64,000 bases of DNA from Incumbomyces delicatus. Its lineage: Eukaryota > Ascomycota > Eurotiomycetes > Chaetothyriales > Trichomeriaceae. Under the pieces are notes generated by a model. That model saw only the letters and a list, made by a program, of their open reading frames with translations, was not told the DNA's origin and did not search any database. Positions 54,064 through 64,000 of this stretch are shown here, piece after piece; the first letter of the stretch is position 1, and each line of letters opens with the position of its first letter. The position numbers and the translations under genes are program-made. The stretch covers positions 5,146,001 to 5,210,000 of the forward strand of contig JACJVS010000001.1 of NCBI GenBank assembly GCA_017655985.1, read 5' to 3'.

Positions 54064-55166
54064 ATGCCTCGCTCAGATGCTCATGTAGCTCGCAATCGAG
54101 CCTTTCGCGAAGTCCTTGTTGATACAGAAGCCGCTAGAGCAAAATCCATTCCAACTGCGGAAGTTAGCAAGGCTACCTGTGCCGAATTGAATGTGCCTGT
54201 CAAAGTAGAAAATGTGCCAGATAGCCAGGCGCCAGACTTCATTTTATTGGTGATTCAACAGAAGTCAAGGTCGTTTTGTGTTTCCATGGTGAGCATGAAC
54301 TCCATGCCAAGATTCTGCACTGAACGCGTTGTGTGGCATAGCTGGTGGATTCGGACCCTCCGCATTTCCTGAAGTTCGGGATCAGGACACAGGCTAGACT
54401 TGCAGCCAAAGGATCGCATGTAGTTGTCCCTTTCCTTGAGTATCGTAAGTTGTGCTGGTGTATCTCAATAGCCGTATGGCTACATTCTTACAACGTGGAC
54501 AGGACTTACACGCAAACAAAAGTATCCAACTCGGCTTGTCCAACCGACAGAAGCACTGTGGTTCCTCCTTCTCAAAGGCTTCCAACCATCAGATGTGAGC
54601 CGCCTTTGCCATAAATAGCATTCGTTATTATGAATTGACCGTGTTGCCTGCACAGGTGATAATCGGAGGTGATTCTTCTGGTGGGAATATGGCACTCGGT
54701 CTTGCTTCAGTACTGAAGCATCCTCTTGACGACGCCGAGTCCCTGAAGATAGCAGAACCCCTTGCTGGCATGCTTCTGATCAGCCCATGGGTGAGCTTCG
54801 AGTCCACTGCTGCTTCCTTCGCAGCCAATGATCAGCATGAGATTTTCACCAAGGAATCGATGCACAGATAGGCATCAGACTTCGCAACAGATGCTGAAAG
54901 GAATGAATAGAGCGAGCCATTCGAGCCAAAGCCTCCTGGTGTCAGGGCACGCCAATTAGCAAACGTTGAATGTATACGGAGAGCTAGAGCTATTCAGAGA
55001 CGACAACAAAGCGATCGGTGAGGTCTTGAGAGAAGCAGGGCTGAACGTCAAGAGTGTAGAGTGCCCTGAGCAAGTCCGCATTAACTGCATTCTGGATGCA
55101 GAGACGGATATAGTACCGGGCGTCATGTCCACTGAGGTGTGGAACTGGCTTGACACTGTGTTTTGA
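54064..55166 (+). pseudogene. HSL-family alpha/beta-hydrolase, broken
   Basis: Plus-strand fragments in family order are visible: VPDSQAPDFILL, then in another frame IGDSTEVKVVLCFHG (oxyanion-hole region), SHVVVPFLEY, and after a likely intron YPTRLVQPTEALWFLLLKGF. After a second intron (about 54593-54655) come VIIGGDSSGGNMALGLASVL, with the GDSxGG nucleophile motif, and PLAGMLLISPWVSFES. The end is VYGELELFRDDNKAIGEVLR to VMSTEVWNWLDTVF. Defects are a frameshift before the HG motif, lost sequence after it, and two in-frame TAG codons at about 54869 and 54908. The TAGs stand where Trp or Gln is likely. The intact ancestor would be an esterase or lipase of the kind found in secondary-metabolite loci, but no such cluster is present here. 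Confidence 0.75.
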
Positions 55167-55396
55167 TATGTTGGCCTAAGCACAATAGGTAGCACTCCTA
55201 TCCCCCCATCATCTACTAAAAGACAGAACAGGTTATAGCCACTGCCACAACAGACCCAGTGTTGAGCGCCTATACGCCGTCGTAGCTCCTACTATCTCGA
55301 TGGAGGTAGACCTGCATTTCCATCATTCGAACACGCAATCGCTGCCGAAGGCATGCGTGTGATCATCTGCATTGTGCAGTTAGTTGTGAAGTAGTA

Positions 55397-55807
55397 ATGA
55401 TATTAGAACATAGTGATCCTTCGAAATCTACGGAGATCGTGGCGTCTGCAGATTTGTATCGTAAGTTAACAGGTGGGCCACGTGTGGCGGGAATCTTGCT
55501 GAAGTACATCGCACGTGAACAGCAACTTGAAGTCTCTGCGGGACCTTTTTATCAACTTGAACCTTCTTTGGCTGTCGCAAACGCTTTCTGGAATACTTGT
55601 TTAGGCGCGCTGATCAAGACACCAGTTGATATGAGCCTCCGAGGCCTTTCACATACCGGTGAGAACATTCGTGTAGAAATTGCCTTGCCCACCAAAGAAA
55701 GCGAACGCGAAAGGGCCAAAGAAATTGTTGATATTGTCGAAGAGATATCGACGCTGCTTGGGCGGACTTCTGCACTTATCGAGCCTGTCCTTAAGTATTC
55801 CATCTAA
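55397..55807 (+). CDS. Hypothetical 136-residue frame
   Basis: An ATG-started frame of 136 codons (MILEHSDPSKSTEIVASADL). The middle is moderately hydrophobic (GGPRVAGILLKYIAREQQLE) and a charged helix-like stretch follows (KESERERAKEIVDIVEEIST). Base composition is even and the sequence reads as plausible protein, but no family is recognised and no intron or upstream exon can be placed. It may be a fragment of a larger decayed gene, like the hydrolase relic next to it. Confidence 0.3.
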   Translation: MILEHSDPSKSTEIVASADLYRKLTGGPRVAGILLKYIAREQQLEVSAGPFYQLEPSLAVANAFWNTCLGALIKTPVDMSLRGLSHTGENIRVEIALPTKESERERAKEIVDIVEEISTLLGRTSALIEPVLKYSI

Positions 55808-56989
55808 GATACTGACCTTGACCAGGTACAAATTATCCCGTTGTGTCTCATTGATTGAGAATGGCTTCAAACCATGAGGCACTTGCTGTGAGCCAAAGGT
55901 CTTCATCTCAGCATCCTTGCATATGCTGCCTATTTGAAGGAATGCGACAAGGGACCGATGCAAAGAGTTGAAGGCAAACGGAGTCGAGTATTTTAAGATA
56001 AGACTCTACGATATAGCATTCGCATTCATATTCCAAGCCACCTGGGCAAGCATCGAAGTATACTGTATGTAAGACATCCAGCTCGGCTAGCCTTCTGGCG
56101 GCAACTTAATTTCCCCTGGCTTCAGTGCTAGGCTTGAGCTAGACACGAAGTACGCGACTTATCATACACAGCTCGAATCAGGAATGAAATTAGCTCGTGC
56201 AACTGTGAACGCGATCATTAGTCGGTGCATGCAGGGAAAGTTTGGTTTTTCACACATTGTATAAGTTGTCGTGGCAGTCGACAAAGCCGTCCCCCCAAGC
56301 GACAAGACAAGAGTGTTGCAGGGTTTATACAAATAGAGCCGCTCGACCGGCTTTTATTGCATGACTTTGGACAGCCAAGTTCCTTGGCGGGAGTCTTGCC
56401 AGTGGCGCGCCAGAAGCAAACCCTGGTGCGGGAAATTAATGCTTTGCACCGGTTTGATTTTGGTCGAGGATGCGTGTGTATATATACGAGAGACGATGCT
56501 CGAGAATGGTGAGGCACTTGCTAACGGCCTCGCCAGCATTGCGATGAGGCTTCCTCGAACTGAAATGAGATGCATGGATCAAAATATTGCATACGCAGAC
56601 GCCGGCAAATCTTCAAGAACGTCTGGCTGCACCCGACGCCATTTCACACCTCCACGTCAACGGCTGATCAGCATGCGAACCGTCTGTTAGGTCGTCGAAG
56701 CCGCAGCTCCCCGCAGCCTTCAGTGGGGAGGACCGGGCCTATTACCTTGTCACCCGTCGATATTGCATGCTTTAGCGCATCTTTTCGTTGCATGCACCCT
56801 TGCTAACCAGCTCATCTAGCTTAAAAGGGTCTGCCACTGCAACAGAAGTTGACGGGGAACCGAACCTTCAATTAAAAGTCGCTCTCCGCACATCCTACAC
56901 CAAACAATCTCGCCATTCATTCATCTGCATTCATTTCAAACAACCTCTTTGTCCTTTGCATTGGTAATTTTGAAGTCTGCTGGTGCAAA
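55808..56989. other. Spacer upstream of the permease gene
   Basis: Two overlapping plus-strand frames (56225-56512 and 56361-56690) read partly as protein but match nothing I recognise. The last 200 bp before the permease ATG are C/A/T-rich, as in fungal leaders. Confidence 0.45.
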
Positions 56990-58591
56990 ATGAGCTCACC
57001 AACAGAAGTGCCTTCCACTACCGCCGAGAAACACGACAACGATGTTGAATCTGGCAAGGGCGACGTCCACGTGAGTCAAACGTCCGCCGATCACCACGGC
57101 AATGTGACGCCAGAGGATGAAGTTCGTCGAGCTCGTCGCATCCAATCCTCGGTCGCACCCTTCAGATGGCTTTCACAAGGAGAGCAGTGGCTGGACCGCA
57201 AACTCAATATCGAGACACAGGGCATCGACCGCATTCCAGAAGAAAAAAAGCAACCGCCATCGATAATCAATGTATTTCTCATGTGGTGGGGTGCGACATG
57301 CCACATTGGAACGGTTCCTATTGGTACTCTCGGCCCTCTCTTTGGCCTACCGCTGGGTGAATCGATCGCTGCTGTTATTGTAGGCACCTGGCTCGGAGCA
57401 CTTTGCCCGGCCTTTTGCGGTACCCTGGGTCCCAAACTTGGGATGCGATCCAACGCGACTGCTCGATACTCATTTGGTTTCTGGGGTGCAAAGCTATGCT
57501 CAATCCTCAGCATCATTGTCGCCGGTGGTTTCGGCGTTGTCAACATTGTCGTCTCCGGTCAGCTCTTGTCGGCTGTCTCTGACTACACCATGACAGTATC
57601 CGTTGGTTGTATCATTGTCACAGTCATCTCATATGTCGTCAGTGTTTTTGGCTTCAAGTGGGTCCATACATTCCTCAAGTATTCCTGGATTCTCAGCTTT
57701 ATTCTCCTGCTGGTGCTCGTTGGTCAGGCAGGACCACACGCACAGCCAGGTCTACCGGGCTTTTCAACAGGACTTGCGCATGCTGGCGCCTGGCTCAGCT
57801 TTTTCGCTATCTCCTTCTCATCTACAGCCGGTTGGGCATCATTTGCGGCCGACTACTACTGCAACTACCCTGCAAAAACACCGCGATGGAAGATCTTTTT
57901 CTTCACCCAATTCGGCGCAACATTGCCCATCATGTTCTCAACCTGTGTCGGTGCAGTGATTTCAAATGCTGCACTACTCGGCGCAGTTGAGCCTTGGGCC
58001 AGCACCCTCACTAACTATGGACTTGGTGGACTCATCAGAGAAACCTACCATCCTTTGGGCTGGAGCAAATTCTGCCTGGTCATGCTTACGTTCTCCGTTC
58101 TTGGAAATAACGTTGTCATCTTCTACTCTGCAGGTCTGAACCTGCAACTCCTTGGTGATTACTTCCACGCCGTACCAAGATTCATTTGGTCATTCCTGAC
58201 CGCCGTGGCTCTTGCAGCTCTGTCGATCGCGGGCAAGCAACATTTGTCGACTATCATTGCCAATTTCGTCTCTATGCTGGGCTACTGGGCCATAGCCTTC
58301 ACGCTCATTCTGCTGATTGAGGACCAGTATTTTAGACGAAGTAGAGGCTACGATCTCAAGGTGTGGGACACCCCGTCAAAGCTCCCCATGGGATTAGCTG
58401 CTGTTTTCTCCCTGTTTACTGGTTATCTCTGTGGAGGGTTGCAGGGCATGACCCAAACGTGGTACATTGGGCCTATCGCTCAGCACTTTGGTCCCTTTGG
58501 TGGTGATGTTGGCATTTACATGACTGCGGCCGTCACGCTTATCGTCTATCCCATCAGCAGGACCCTGGAGTATAAATTCATTGGAAGGTAG
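56990..58591 (+). CDS. Purine-cytosine permease, NCS1 family
   Basis: A single-exon gene of 533 residues belonging to the Fcy2/FcyB branch of the NCS1 proton symporters, which take up cytosine and purines at the plasma membrane. A hydrophilic N-terminus of about 90 residues ends in GIDRIPEEKKQPPSIINVFL. About twelve membrane segments follow, among them FLMWWGATCHIGTVPIGTLG (helix 1, with the conserved Trp/Asn-region replaced by a WWGATCH variant), IIVAGGFGVVNIVVSGQLLS and GWASFAADYYCNYPAKTPRW, the latter a hallmark of the branch. The frame is open throughout. The leader is A/C-rich. Substrate choice among cytosine, adenine, guanine and hypoxanthine cannot be told from the sequence alone. Confidence 0.92.
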   Translation: MSSPTEVPSTTAEKHDNDVESGKGDVHVSQTSADHHGNVTPEDEVRRARRIQSSVAPFRWLSQGEQWLDRKLNIETQGIDRIPEEKKQPPSIINVFLMWWGATCHIGTVPIGTLGPLFGLPLGESIAAVIVGTWLGALCPAFCGTLGPKLGMRSNATARYSFGFWGAKLCSILSIIVAGGFGVVNIVVSGQLLSAVSDYTMTVSVGCIIVTVISYVVSVFGFKWVHTFLKYSWILSFILLLVLVGQAGPHAQPGLPGFSTGLAHAGAWLSFFAISFSSTAGWASFAADYYCNYPAKTPRWKIFFFTQFGATLPIMFSTCVGAVISNAALLGAVEPWASTLTNYGLGGLIRETYHPLGWSKFCLVMLTFSVLGNNVVIFYSAGLNLQLLGDYFHAVPRFIWSFLTAVALAALSIAGKQHLSTIIANFVSMLGYWAIAFTLILLIEDQYFRRSRGYDLKVWDTPSKLPMGLAAVFSLFTGYLCGGLQGMTQTWYIGPIAQHFGPFGGDVGIYMTAAVTLIVYPISRTLEYKFIGR

Positions 58592-58659
58592 CCGTGGTCG
58601 GACGAGGTCATTTTTACAAAGTTGGCTGAAAGTGCTGTTCCACACAGCATTTAATATCA

Positions 58660-58750
58660 GTTTATCTAGATAATCTAGATATTATTTGACAATGTCTACA
58701 TCTAGATAATCACATTTTTGGCTAGATTATCTGGATTATCTAGCTAGCGC
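58660..58750. repeat. Cluster of ATTATCTAGATAAT-like palindromes
   Basis: Within about 90 bp there are a perfect TTATCTAGATAA palindrome (58662-58673), overlapping ATCTAGAT words, another ATCTAGATAAT near 58700, and GATTATCTGGATTATCTAGC near 58723-58743. The cluster lies just past the permease gene. Confidence 0.8.
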
Positions 58751-59290
58751 AAACGCCATTTCGCCATCGTGCATGTCGCAAACTACGTGGCTACCTACCC
58801 AAAGTGCCAAGGTATGCAAGGACGGGAACTCATCTTGATGAAAGACCAGAAATCGCAGCTACGCAAGTAATCGCGCCTTGAACAGTACGATGTCGTGGCT
58901 GTCCTGAGGCTACTTAGGCGCATCCGCGCCGACTGCTCAACTTGATGACCTTCCAAAACCATCAACCGAGCGCGGGCAACAAGATCTAATACCAGAATTC
59001 CTTCTGTGTTCTTCGCCTCAATCGACTACCTTCTCCGCGATGTCCTGCAGTGATGCTGGTTATTCCAGCCATGTCTGAAGACACCTTCAAGTCGGATGAC
59101 TGTCTCAAAAGGAAATTCCACAAGATTCTCGTGGACTCGTCTGCCTGTAGGTAAGCGACATCATCCATTCCCTGAGATTTCAACTTTTCCGATCCGAATC
59201 AGCGTTGCATGGGCATGTCAAATGATGATTTGTAGCAGAAAAATACGAAAAATGCTTATAGGAACTCTATGAAGCTAGCAATACCTGATT

Positions 59291-59311
59291 CGCCCACCGC
59301 GGAGGTGGGCG
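59291..59311. repeat. Perfect 8-bp stem, 5-nt loop hairpin
   Basis: CGCCCACC (59291-59298) and GGTGGGCG (59304-59311) are exact reverse complements around GCGGA. No U-run follows, and eukaryotic genes do not use hairpin terminators, so no function is assigned. Confidence 0.85.
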
Positions 59312-60969
59312 GCGAGTCCAAAGAATTTAGAAAGTGACCCCCAGGCGGCTCCGACTACTTCTCCGGAAACCCCAAAAGCTCACCACCATTAAAGACACTT
59401 CAAAACTGAACATTCAGGAGCCCTTGAGATCTAGCACTCGGAAATTCTCAATCACCGCCGTCCAAAAGACGTCAAGCACCTCATCCAACCGGAAAAAACA
59501 AACACTTCCGAATCCGCAGGAGCCTGGAACCTCGCCTACGAAAGCCTAGAGCAGGTTGAAGTTATCTCGGACATGATGAAATCTTATTTGCAAGATCTGG
59601 TCACAATTTCACAAGAATGATGATGGATCTAACACACCTGCCGCTGACACTGAGGACATTTCCGATCAGGCCTAGGATCCGCTTCAGCGACAAGCACAGC
59701 ATGAAAATCTCGTCAAAGGGGGGGTTAGCAAAGATTAGCACAAACTCCAAAGGTCACAGACGGACTGGGCGGGACAGGGCGGTGGGATGCTTTGAGTCAG
59801 TCAGAGGCATGGTCGACCTCGCGCTTGGGAATATCACGCAGGCTTGAGCACTTCCTTGGGCTGACTGGTGGCTGCCCTGGGCTGCAGTCGACCACCCATT
59901 TTCCGCTTCAAAATCCATTTTCCCCGTGCCTAAACATCTGCAGGATACTTTATGAAAGCCTGACAAATCACTTCAGACCAACGCTGAAGGCATCGTTTAA
60001 GTCAATTCCTGGATGCCGGGGTATCGGGAATCTTTTCTCCCAAGGACCATCTGGAGGTTACAACAACAAGAGCTTGATGGAAATGTCTTGAAAATTTTTC
60101 AAACGAGGATTTTCTACATTTGGCTGGAGAGTTGGATCCCTCTTAGGTGGGATATGAGGTGGTTGCAGCCTGGCCGCTGAGCCGATGTCTCACATGTAAG
60201 TAGACCCGGGGACGGACTGCGTATGGAAATCATAGATTTTGACCCAGTCAGTCTAACACGCAATTTAAAACCGTGAACTCAACCGTGTGTTATCAAAGAC
60301 GCAGAAGAAGATCGTCTATCATGGCCTTGACAAGATGTCGATGGGGCTTCCCCGTAGAAATGACGCATTTTTGGAGATCAGGGCTCAAGGGTCCATCATA
60401 TTGAACCGGGGTTTTACCGGAAATGTTCACATACTTGAGTACTCTTCTCACCAGACGACAGCGTGTTCGCCTCGGCATCATACGGGCATTATCGAGATCC
60501 GGAAACACTGTGAATCGGATGTTTTAGAGTGAAGGGGAAAAGCGAATGCGATGATTGCCGGAATCTTGAGGCCGCCACAGGCGCTACACGCTTGGATCGG
60601 AACACTAAATAATACTTGAGGTTCGTTATGCCAAAAAATCATAGCTAAAAGTAGCTCGATTCTGTGTCTCTTTTGAGAGGGCAAGAATGCATAGCGGCCT
60701 GATAAGGTTCTAATTTTTCTACTTACGACCGGCATCCAAAATTCCAAATTGTGGAAGGGGATTTTTGTTAGGAATAAAAATGGGAGGTTGTGCCTTAGAA
60801 GATTAGACCCCTTTCCAATCATATCTGATCAGAGTCAATCACAGGTTCACTGGATCGGGTTTCCCCCCAAAGCCTCAACGAGAAGATGCCAACGTACTGT
60901 AATTCGCGAGTGTATGACAAATTGACCACCTTCGCTATACACCGCGTCGCCCTTCTTCTCTCCACTAAT

Positions 60970-62384
60970 TTATTTCGTCTGGTCTGCAGCCTTCACAGCA
61001 TTCACTTCCTCACCTATCGGCAAGATATCCGGCGATGGGCCCACGGGCGTGATTTCATAGGGGTTAATCTGCTTGTGGCTCTTGGTATAGTGCTTCTTGA
61101 TGTGCTCAAACTGGGTAGTGCTTCCAAAGGCGTCGACGTTCCAGTACAGATTTCTCAGCCAGTTGTGGATGGCTGAATAGCCGGACCTGATGTCGCGGAT
61201 GTTGCACTTGAAGTGCTGTACGTAGACAGGGTCGAAGCGGACGATGGTGGTGTATAGTCTGACATCCGCCTCGGTGACGCGGTCGCCGTGGTAGTACGGC
61301 GTTACCCCCTTGGCAGCGTTGGAAGCGAGATGGTCTTCGACGCGGTCGAGGGATTTGAATAGCTGGATGACGTTTTTTTCGTAGGCTTCTTGCGCCGTTG
61401 CGAAGCCGGCTTTGTAGACGCCGTTGTTGATGTCGTTGTACGTCCACTCGTTGGTCTCGTCGATCGTGCTCTGCAGATCCTTGGGGAAGAGGTCGACATT
61501 GGGAACACGGTACTTCTCCGGGATAATGTCGTCAAACTCGGTGTACAACATGCGGATGATTTCCGCGGATTCGTTCGACACGATGGTTTTGAGTTTCTTG
61601 TCCCAGAGCGTTGGCACCGTGAACCGGCCGCTATAGTCCGGTTCGGCGGCGAAGTACAATTCGCGGAGGTGAGTGAAGTCTGTGTGCAGAGGGTCCTTTG
61701 TCACATTCTCGCCTGGCAGAGACTCATCGTCGGTAACGAAACGCCAGCCTGTAAGGAAAATCCAAAAGCGTGGTTAGCAGGAATACAATCAGCGGCTGTT
61801 GGCTGGTGGCCGGGCCGGGGCCTTTCCATGACTCGACGCTCTGCTCCAAGGTATGCTTCGTACTCACCCTTTTCCTGCAAGTGCCAATGCACGGCTGTGA
61901 ACGGGATAATATCTTCCAAACCTTTCAGTTTACGCACAATCAAGGTTCTGTGAGCTGTTTCGGATTTTCAGTACACTGGGCTTTTTTACCTTATCGAGAC
62001 GGATTTGAACTGACCCCATGGACATGCATAGCTTACGTAGAGATGATAGCGGTCCTTCTCCGGTGCGAACTTGGCGCCTGGTTCTCTCGAAATGAAGTCT
62101 CGAAATTGGGATACTTGTCGGTGGAACTCCCCATTCTTACTCGCCCAATTCGTAATAGAAGGTTTCGTGGCCTGTAGCAAAGCCGCTGGTTTAGCAAAAA
62201 GTCCGAGTGTAAACAATGCCAAGTTTGGGCGAGAACGAAACTCGGACGTACGTACCATGCTGGAATTGTCCTTGGCGATATAGCTGCTTCTGCGTCTGTG
62301 AGGGCTTGAGAGCGGAACGATCCTGATATGCTTCTGCTGTTGTCGCAATGTGCGCGGTATCGTTGAAGAGAATCCTTTGATCAT
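60970..62384 (-). CDS. Glutathionyl-hydroquinone reductase, ECM4/GTO type
   Basis: An omega/Xi-class glutathione transferase that reduces glutathionylated quinones. Four exons (62384-62256, 62171-62015, 61954-61868, 61748-60970; introns of 84, 60 and 119 nt) give 383 residues with consistent phases. The catalytic Cys93 lies in YVSYACPWAHRTLIVRKLKG, where CPWA is formed across the second intron. Further hallmarks are VPTLWDKKLKTIVSNESAEI, FDDIIPEKYR, VTEADVRLYTTIVRFDPVYV and HNWLRNLYWN. Exon 1 encodes 43 residues, strongly basic (HIRIVPLSSPHRRRSSYIAK), like a mitochondrial presequence, and its last codon is an ATG that would start the family-typical MATKPSITNW. UBA1 lies upstream on the same strand, 455 bp away. 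Confidence 0.92.
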
Positions 62385-62838
62385 GGAGTGCCTAGAAAGA
62401 GAAGCACAAGCTAGTTTATGTACTCTTTGGGAAATCGGCGAAGCCTAGATGGAGAAACTGAGCCTTCCTTTTGTGATTAATAACGGGTGGCCCGCTGACA
62501 TTGCAATTGGTTAAGTGCTCTGGCGAGTGTACTGCATTTGTCAATGACTAGTAATCGTGCAGCTGACCAACACGGAAAGGTTTCGGCACTAGGGGACTAG
62601 AGTGGTCGGCAGGATACGAGGCATGAAATGAACCGAGTTCGGAGGCACGCCCAAGTTTGGTACTCGTCGTATTTTCTTCTATGATGAGCCACTCCACTTC
62701 TTCGACTTTGGCAATCGAAGCCTGTATCTATTCCGGTAAGAATTACACGCTTACTTGTCAACCTTCTCTCCTCCTTGCCAATGTCTAGCCCATGCAACTC
62801 TACGAGGACGAGATTAAACAGGCTAAAATCCTCGAGTA
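62385..62838. other. Spacer between UBA1 and the GTO-type gene
   Basis: A 454-bp spacer between tandem minus-strand genes. It must hold the UBA1 3' end and the promoter of the reductase gene. No gene or repeat is recognised. Confidence 0.6.
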
Positions 62839-64000
62839 TCACTTTCTATACTTCACCATGACGTAAGGTACTTCTACGTCTTCCTCAGTGGTGTCTTCTG
62901 CCGTGATTTCGAAGATGATGTTTTTCTGGTGGCCAGGAATCGGCTTCTTGCTGATGGTCTCGACAAGTTTACTCATCTTCAAGGGCATCCGATCCCTGGT
63001 CTTACTAGGCGGGTAGAAAGAGGCGTACAGCAAGCTGACACCAGAACTGACCATCGACACCGTCAGGCCTAGATCCTCGAAATGCTGGAGAAACTCTGTC
63101 AGGGTGACGTCATCCACCTCAAATCTGTCCCACAGCTTGTCAATCGTGACTTCGCCATCCTTTCCTTGATATGTGCCCTTGGGACTTGCAATCGGCTCAC
63201 TGAATCCAAAGAAGGGCAACGCGAGATTGATGAATCCATTTTTGTACTGCTCAATGTCATCTTTACCGTCCACAATTTTATACAGCTCTAGAATGACCAA
63301 TCCAGTCACCAGCGCAGTTGTAGTGGCAATGGCCGGAATAATTTTGCCCGCAATAAATTTCGTCTTGTGACGGTCGGCGACTGGGATATCGTAGTTCAAG
63401 GCTCTGAGGTTGCTCGCCGCGGTAATGAAATCAATATGGTGATTGGTGTCATCATCTTTCTCAAACTCGACCACGTTGAGCCGGAAGACAGGTAGGGATT
63501 TGGGAGTTGGAAGGGACGCAATGATCCGGTTGAGCTCGTCTTGGTCGTCAAATGCAGGTTGGTTGGCGTTTGGATCAGGCTCCTTCTCGTCAGCTTGTAT
63601 CTTCACATTGGCATCCGGTCTGAATTCGGGTATGATCATGCTGTCGAGCACCTTGGCATAGTCCTTCGGCGATAGCTTGGGCACCTCAATATTGTAATTG
63701 TATGCGTGAAGCGCTGCAGCTGCAACAACAAAACCCATGTGCAGCTCGTCCCCGGTGTCGAACTTCAGAGGGGTCGGACATCGTTTGGGGCCCGACCAAA
63801 AATCGGCTCCAGTAGAAGTTCTGGCGTCCTTGGGGAAGTTGTACAGTAATTGTCGGATCGAGTTGTAGTATTGCTTTTCAAATTGCATACGAGCCCAGGC
63901 AATGCAGTCATTGAAATCAGAAGGTTTCTCGGTCACTAGGAAATCCTTAATGCCATCCAAGATTTGCTTCTCGTTTCCTTGTTGCTTCAACGTTGTATTG
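62839..64000 (-). CDS. UBA1: Ubiquitin-activating enzyme E1, C-terminal part
   Basis: The last 387 or so residues of E1, which activates ubiquitin with ATP and passes it to E2 enzymes; the gene continues beyond the right edge. Visible are the end of the catalytic-cysteine half-domain (WARMQFEKQYYNSIRQLLYN, then PKRCPTPLKFD where other E1s have KRPPHPLKFD), and the active adenylation domain's distal part (FEKDDDTNHHIDFITAASNL, then RALNYDIPVADRHKTKFIAG and ATTTALVTGLVILELYKI). The C-terminal ubiquitin-fold domain that binds E2 is also present (EVTIDKLWDRFEVDDVTLTE, ending DVEVPYVMVKYRK). The catalytic cysteine itself lies outside the window. No intron is needed in the visible part. Confidence 0.95.
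   Translation of the reverse strand, partial: NTTLKQQGNEKQILDGIKDFLVTEKPSDFNDCIAWARMQFEKQYYNSIRQLLYNFPKDARTSTGADFWSGPKRCPTPLKFDTGDELHMGFVVAAAALHAYNYNIEVPKLSPKDYAKVLDSMIIPEFRPDANVKIQADEKEPDPNANQPAFDDQDELNRIIASLPTPKSLPVFRLNVVEFEKDDDTNHHIDFITAASNLRALNYDIPVADRHKTKFIAGKIIPAIATTTALVTGLVILELYKIVDGKDDIEQYKNGFINLALPFFGFSEPIASPKGTYQGKDGEVTIDKLWDRFEVDDVTLTEFLQHFEDLGLTVSMVSSGVSLLYASFYPPSKTRDRMPLKMSKLVETISKKPIPGHQKNIIFEITAEDTTEEDVEVPYVMVKYRK

Larger units (their letters stand above)
58592..60969. other. Region with palindromic AT-rich words and relic sequence
   Basis: No intact gene is recognised. The part from 59330 to 60540 reads in places like decayed coding sequence (for example a basic, Ser/Thr-rich stretch from 59334), but frames are short and no family fits. 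A palindromic cluster and a short hairpin are listed separately. Confidence 0.4.

Noticed and set aside
60287..60532. Overlapping plus- and minus-strand frames that read partly as protein
   Set aside because: No family could be named and the best frame has an internal stop, so no gene was called.

Overview
The window is a stretch of nuclear DNA from a filamentous ascomycete (Pezizomycotina; class not decidable by eye, Dothideomycetes or Eurotiomycetes seem likely). The basis is: introns of about 45-120 nt with GT...AG ends and CTAAC/CTGAC-like branch sites; a fungal-type protein kinase C with HR1, C2, two C1 and a kinase domain; a MET5-type sulfite reductase; a Zn2Cys6 regulator; a GNA-2-type G-alpha; and degraded sequence with CpA-to-TpA changes, the signature of repeat-induced point mutation (RIP).

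Left housekeeping block (0.8-17 kb): protein kinase C (minus strand, three exons), sulfite reductase beta subunit (plus, with a short first exon recovered here), the CLP1 pre-mRNA 3'-end factor, the mitochondrial phosphate carrier, and a DUF2470 membrane protein.

Accessory block (about 17-35.5 kb): gene-poor and rich in relics. It holds two or three diverged copies of a roughly 450-bp dispersed repeat around a 19-bp tandem array, a multi-frame pseudogene of an unrecognised protein (20.1-21.8 kb), a DUF7924-type pseudogene with a coiled-coil tail (23.9-25.5 kb), a possible three-exon cysteine-rich gene, a SET-domain gene fused to a second fungal domain, a frameshifted BTB gene, and the most striking locus: a two-exon gene (31.6-34.4 kb) joining a fungal ubiquitin-like domain and a CxxC...CxxC ribbon to eleven 42-residue TPR units, ten of them nearly identical. 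An inverted, apparently RIP-mutated copy of that gene's 3' end lies about 375 bp downstream.

Middle regulatory block (35.5-53 kb): a Zn2Cys6 regulator, a WDR62/MAPKBP1-like WD40 protein, a Yap-like bZIP factor, a group II G-alpha, a 142-aa protein carrying eight R-[RK]-x-S (PKA-like) sites, and a Gpx3-type peroxidase. Several of these families act in stress or nutrient signalling, but nothing shows that they are co-regulated.

Right block (54-64 kb): a broken HSL-family alpha/beta-hydrolase, an NCS1 purine-cytosine permease, an ECM4-type glutathionyl-hydroquinone reductase with four exons, and the 3' part of the ubiquitin-activating enzyme UBA1, which runs off the window.

No rRNA, confident tRNA, CRISPR array or intact transposon was found. 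All exon structures come from reading splice signals and protein continuity by eye and have not been tested against transcripts. Family names rest on remembered motifs, not on searches.
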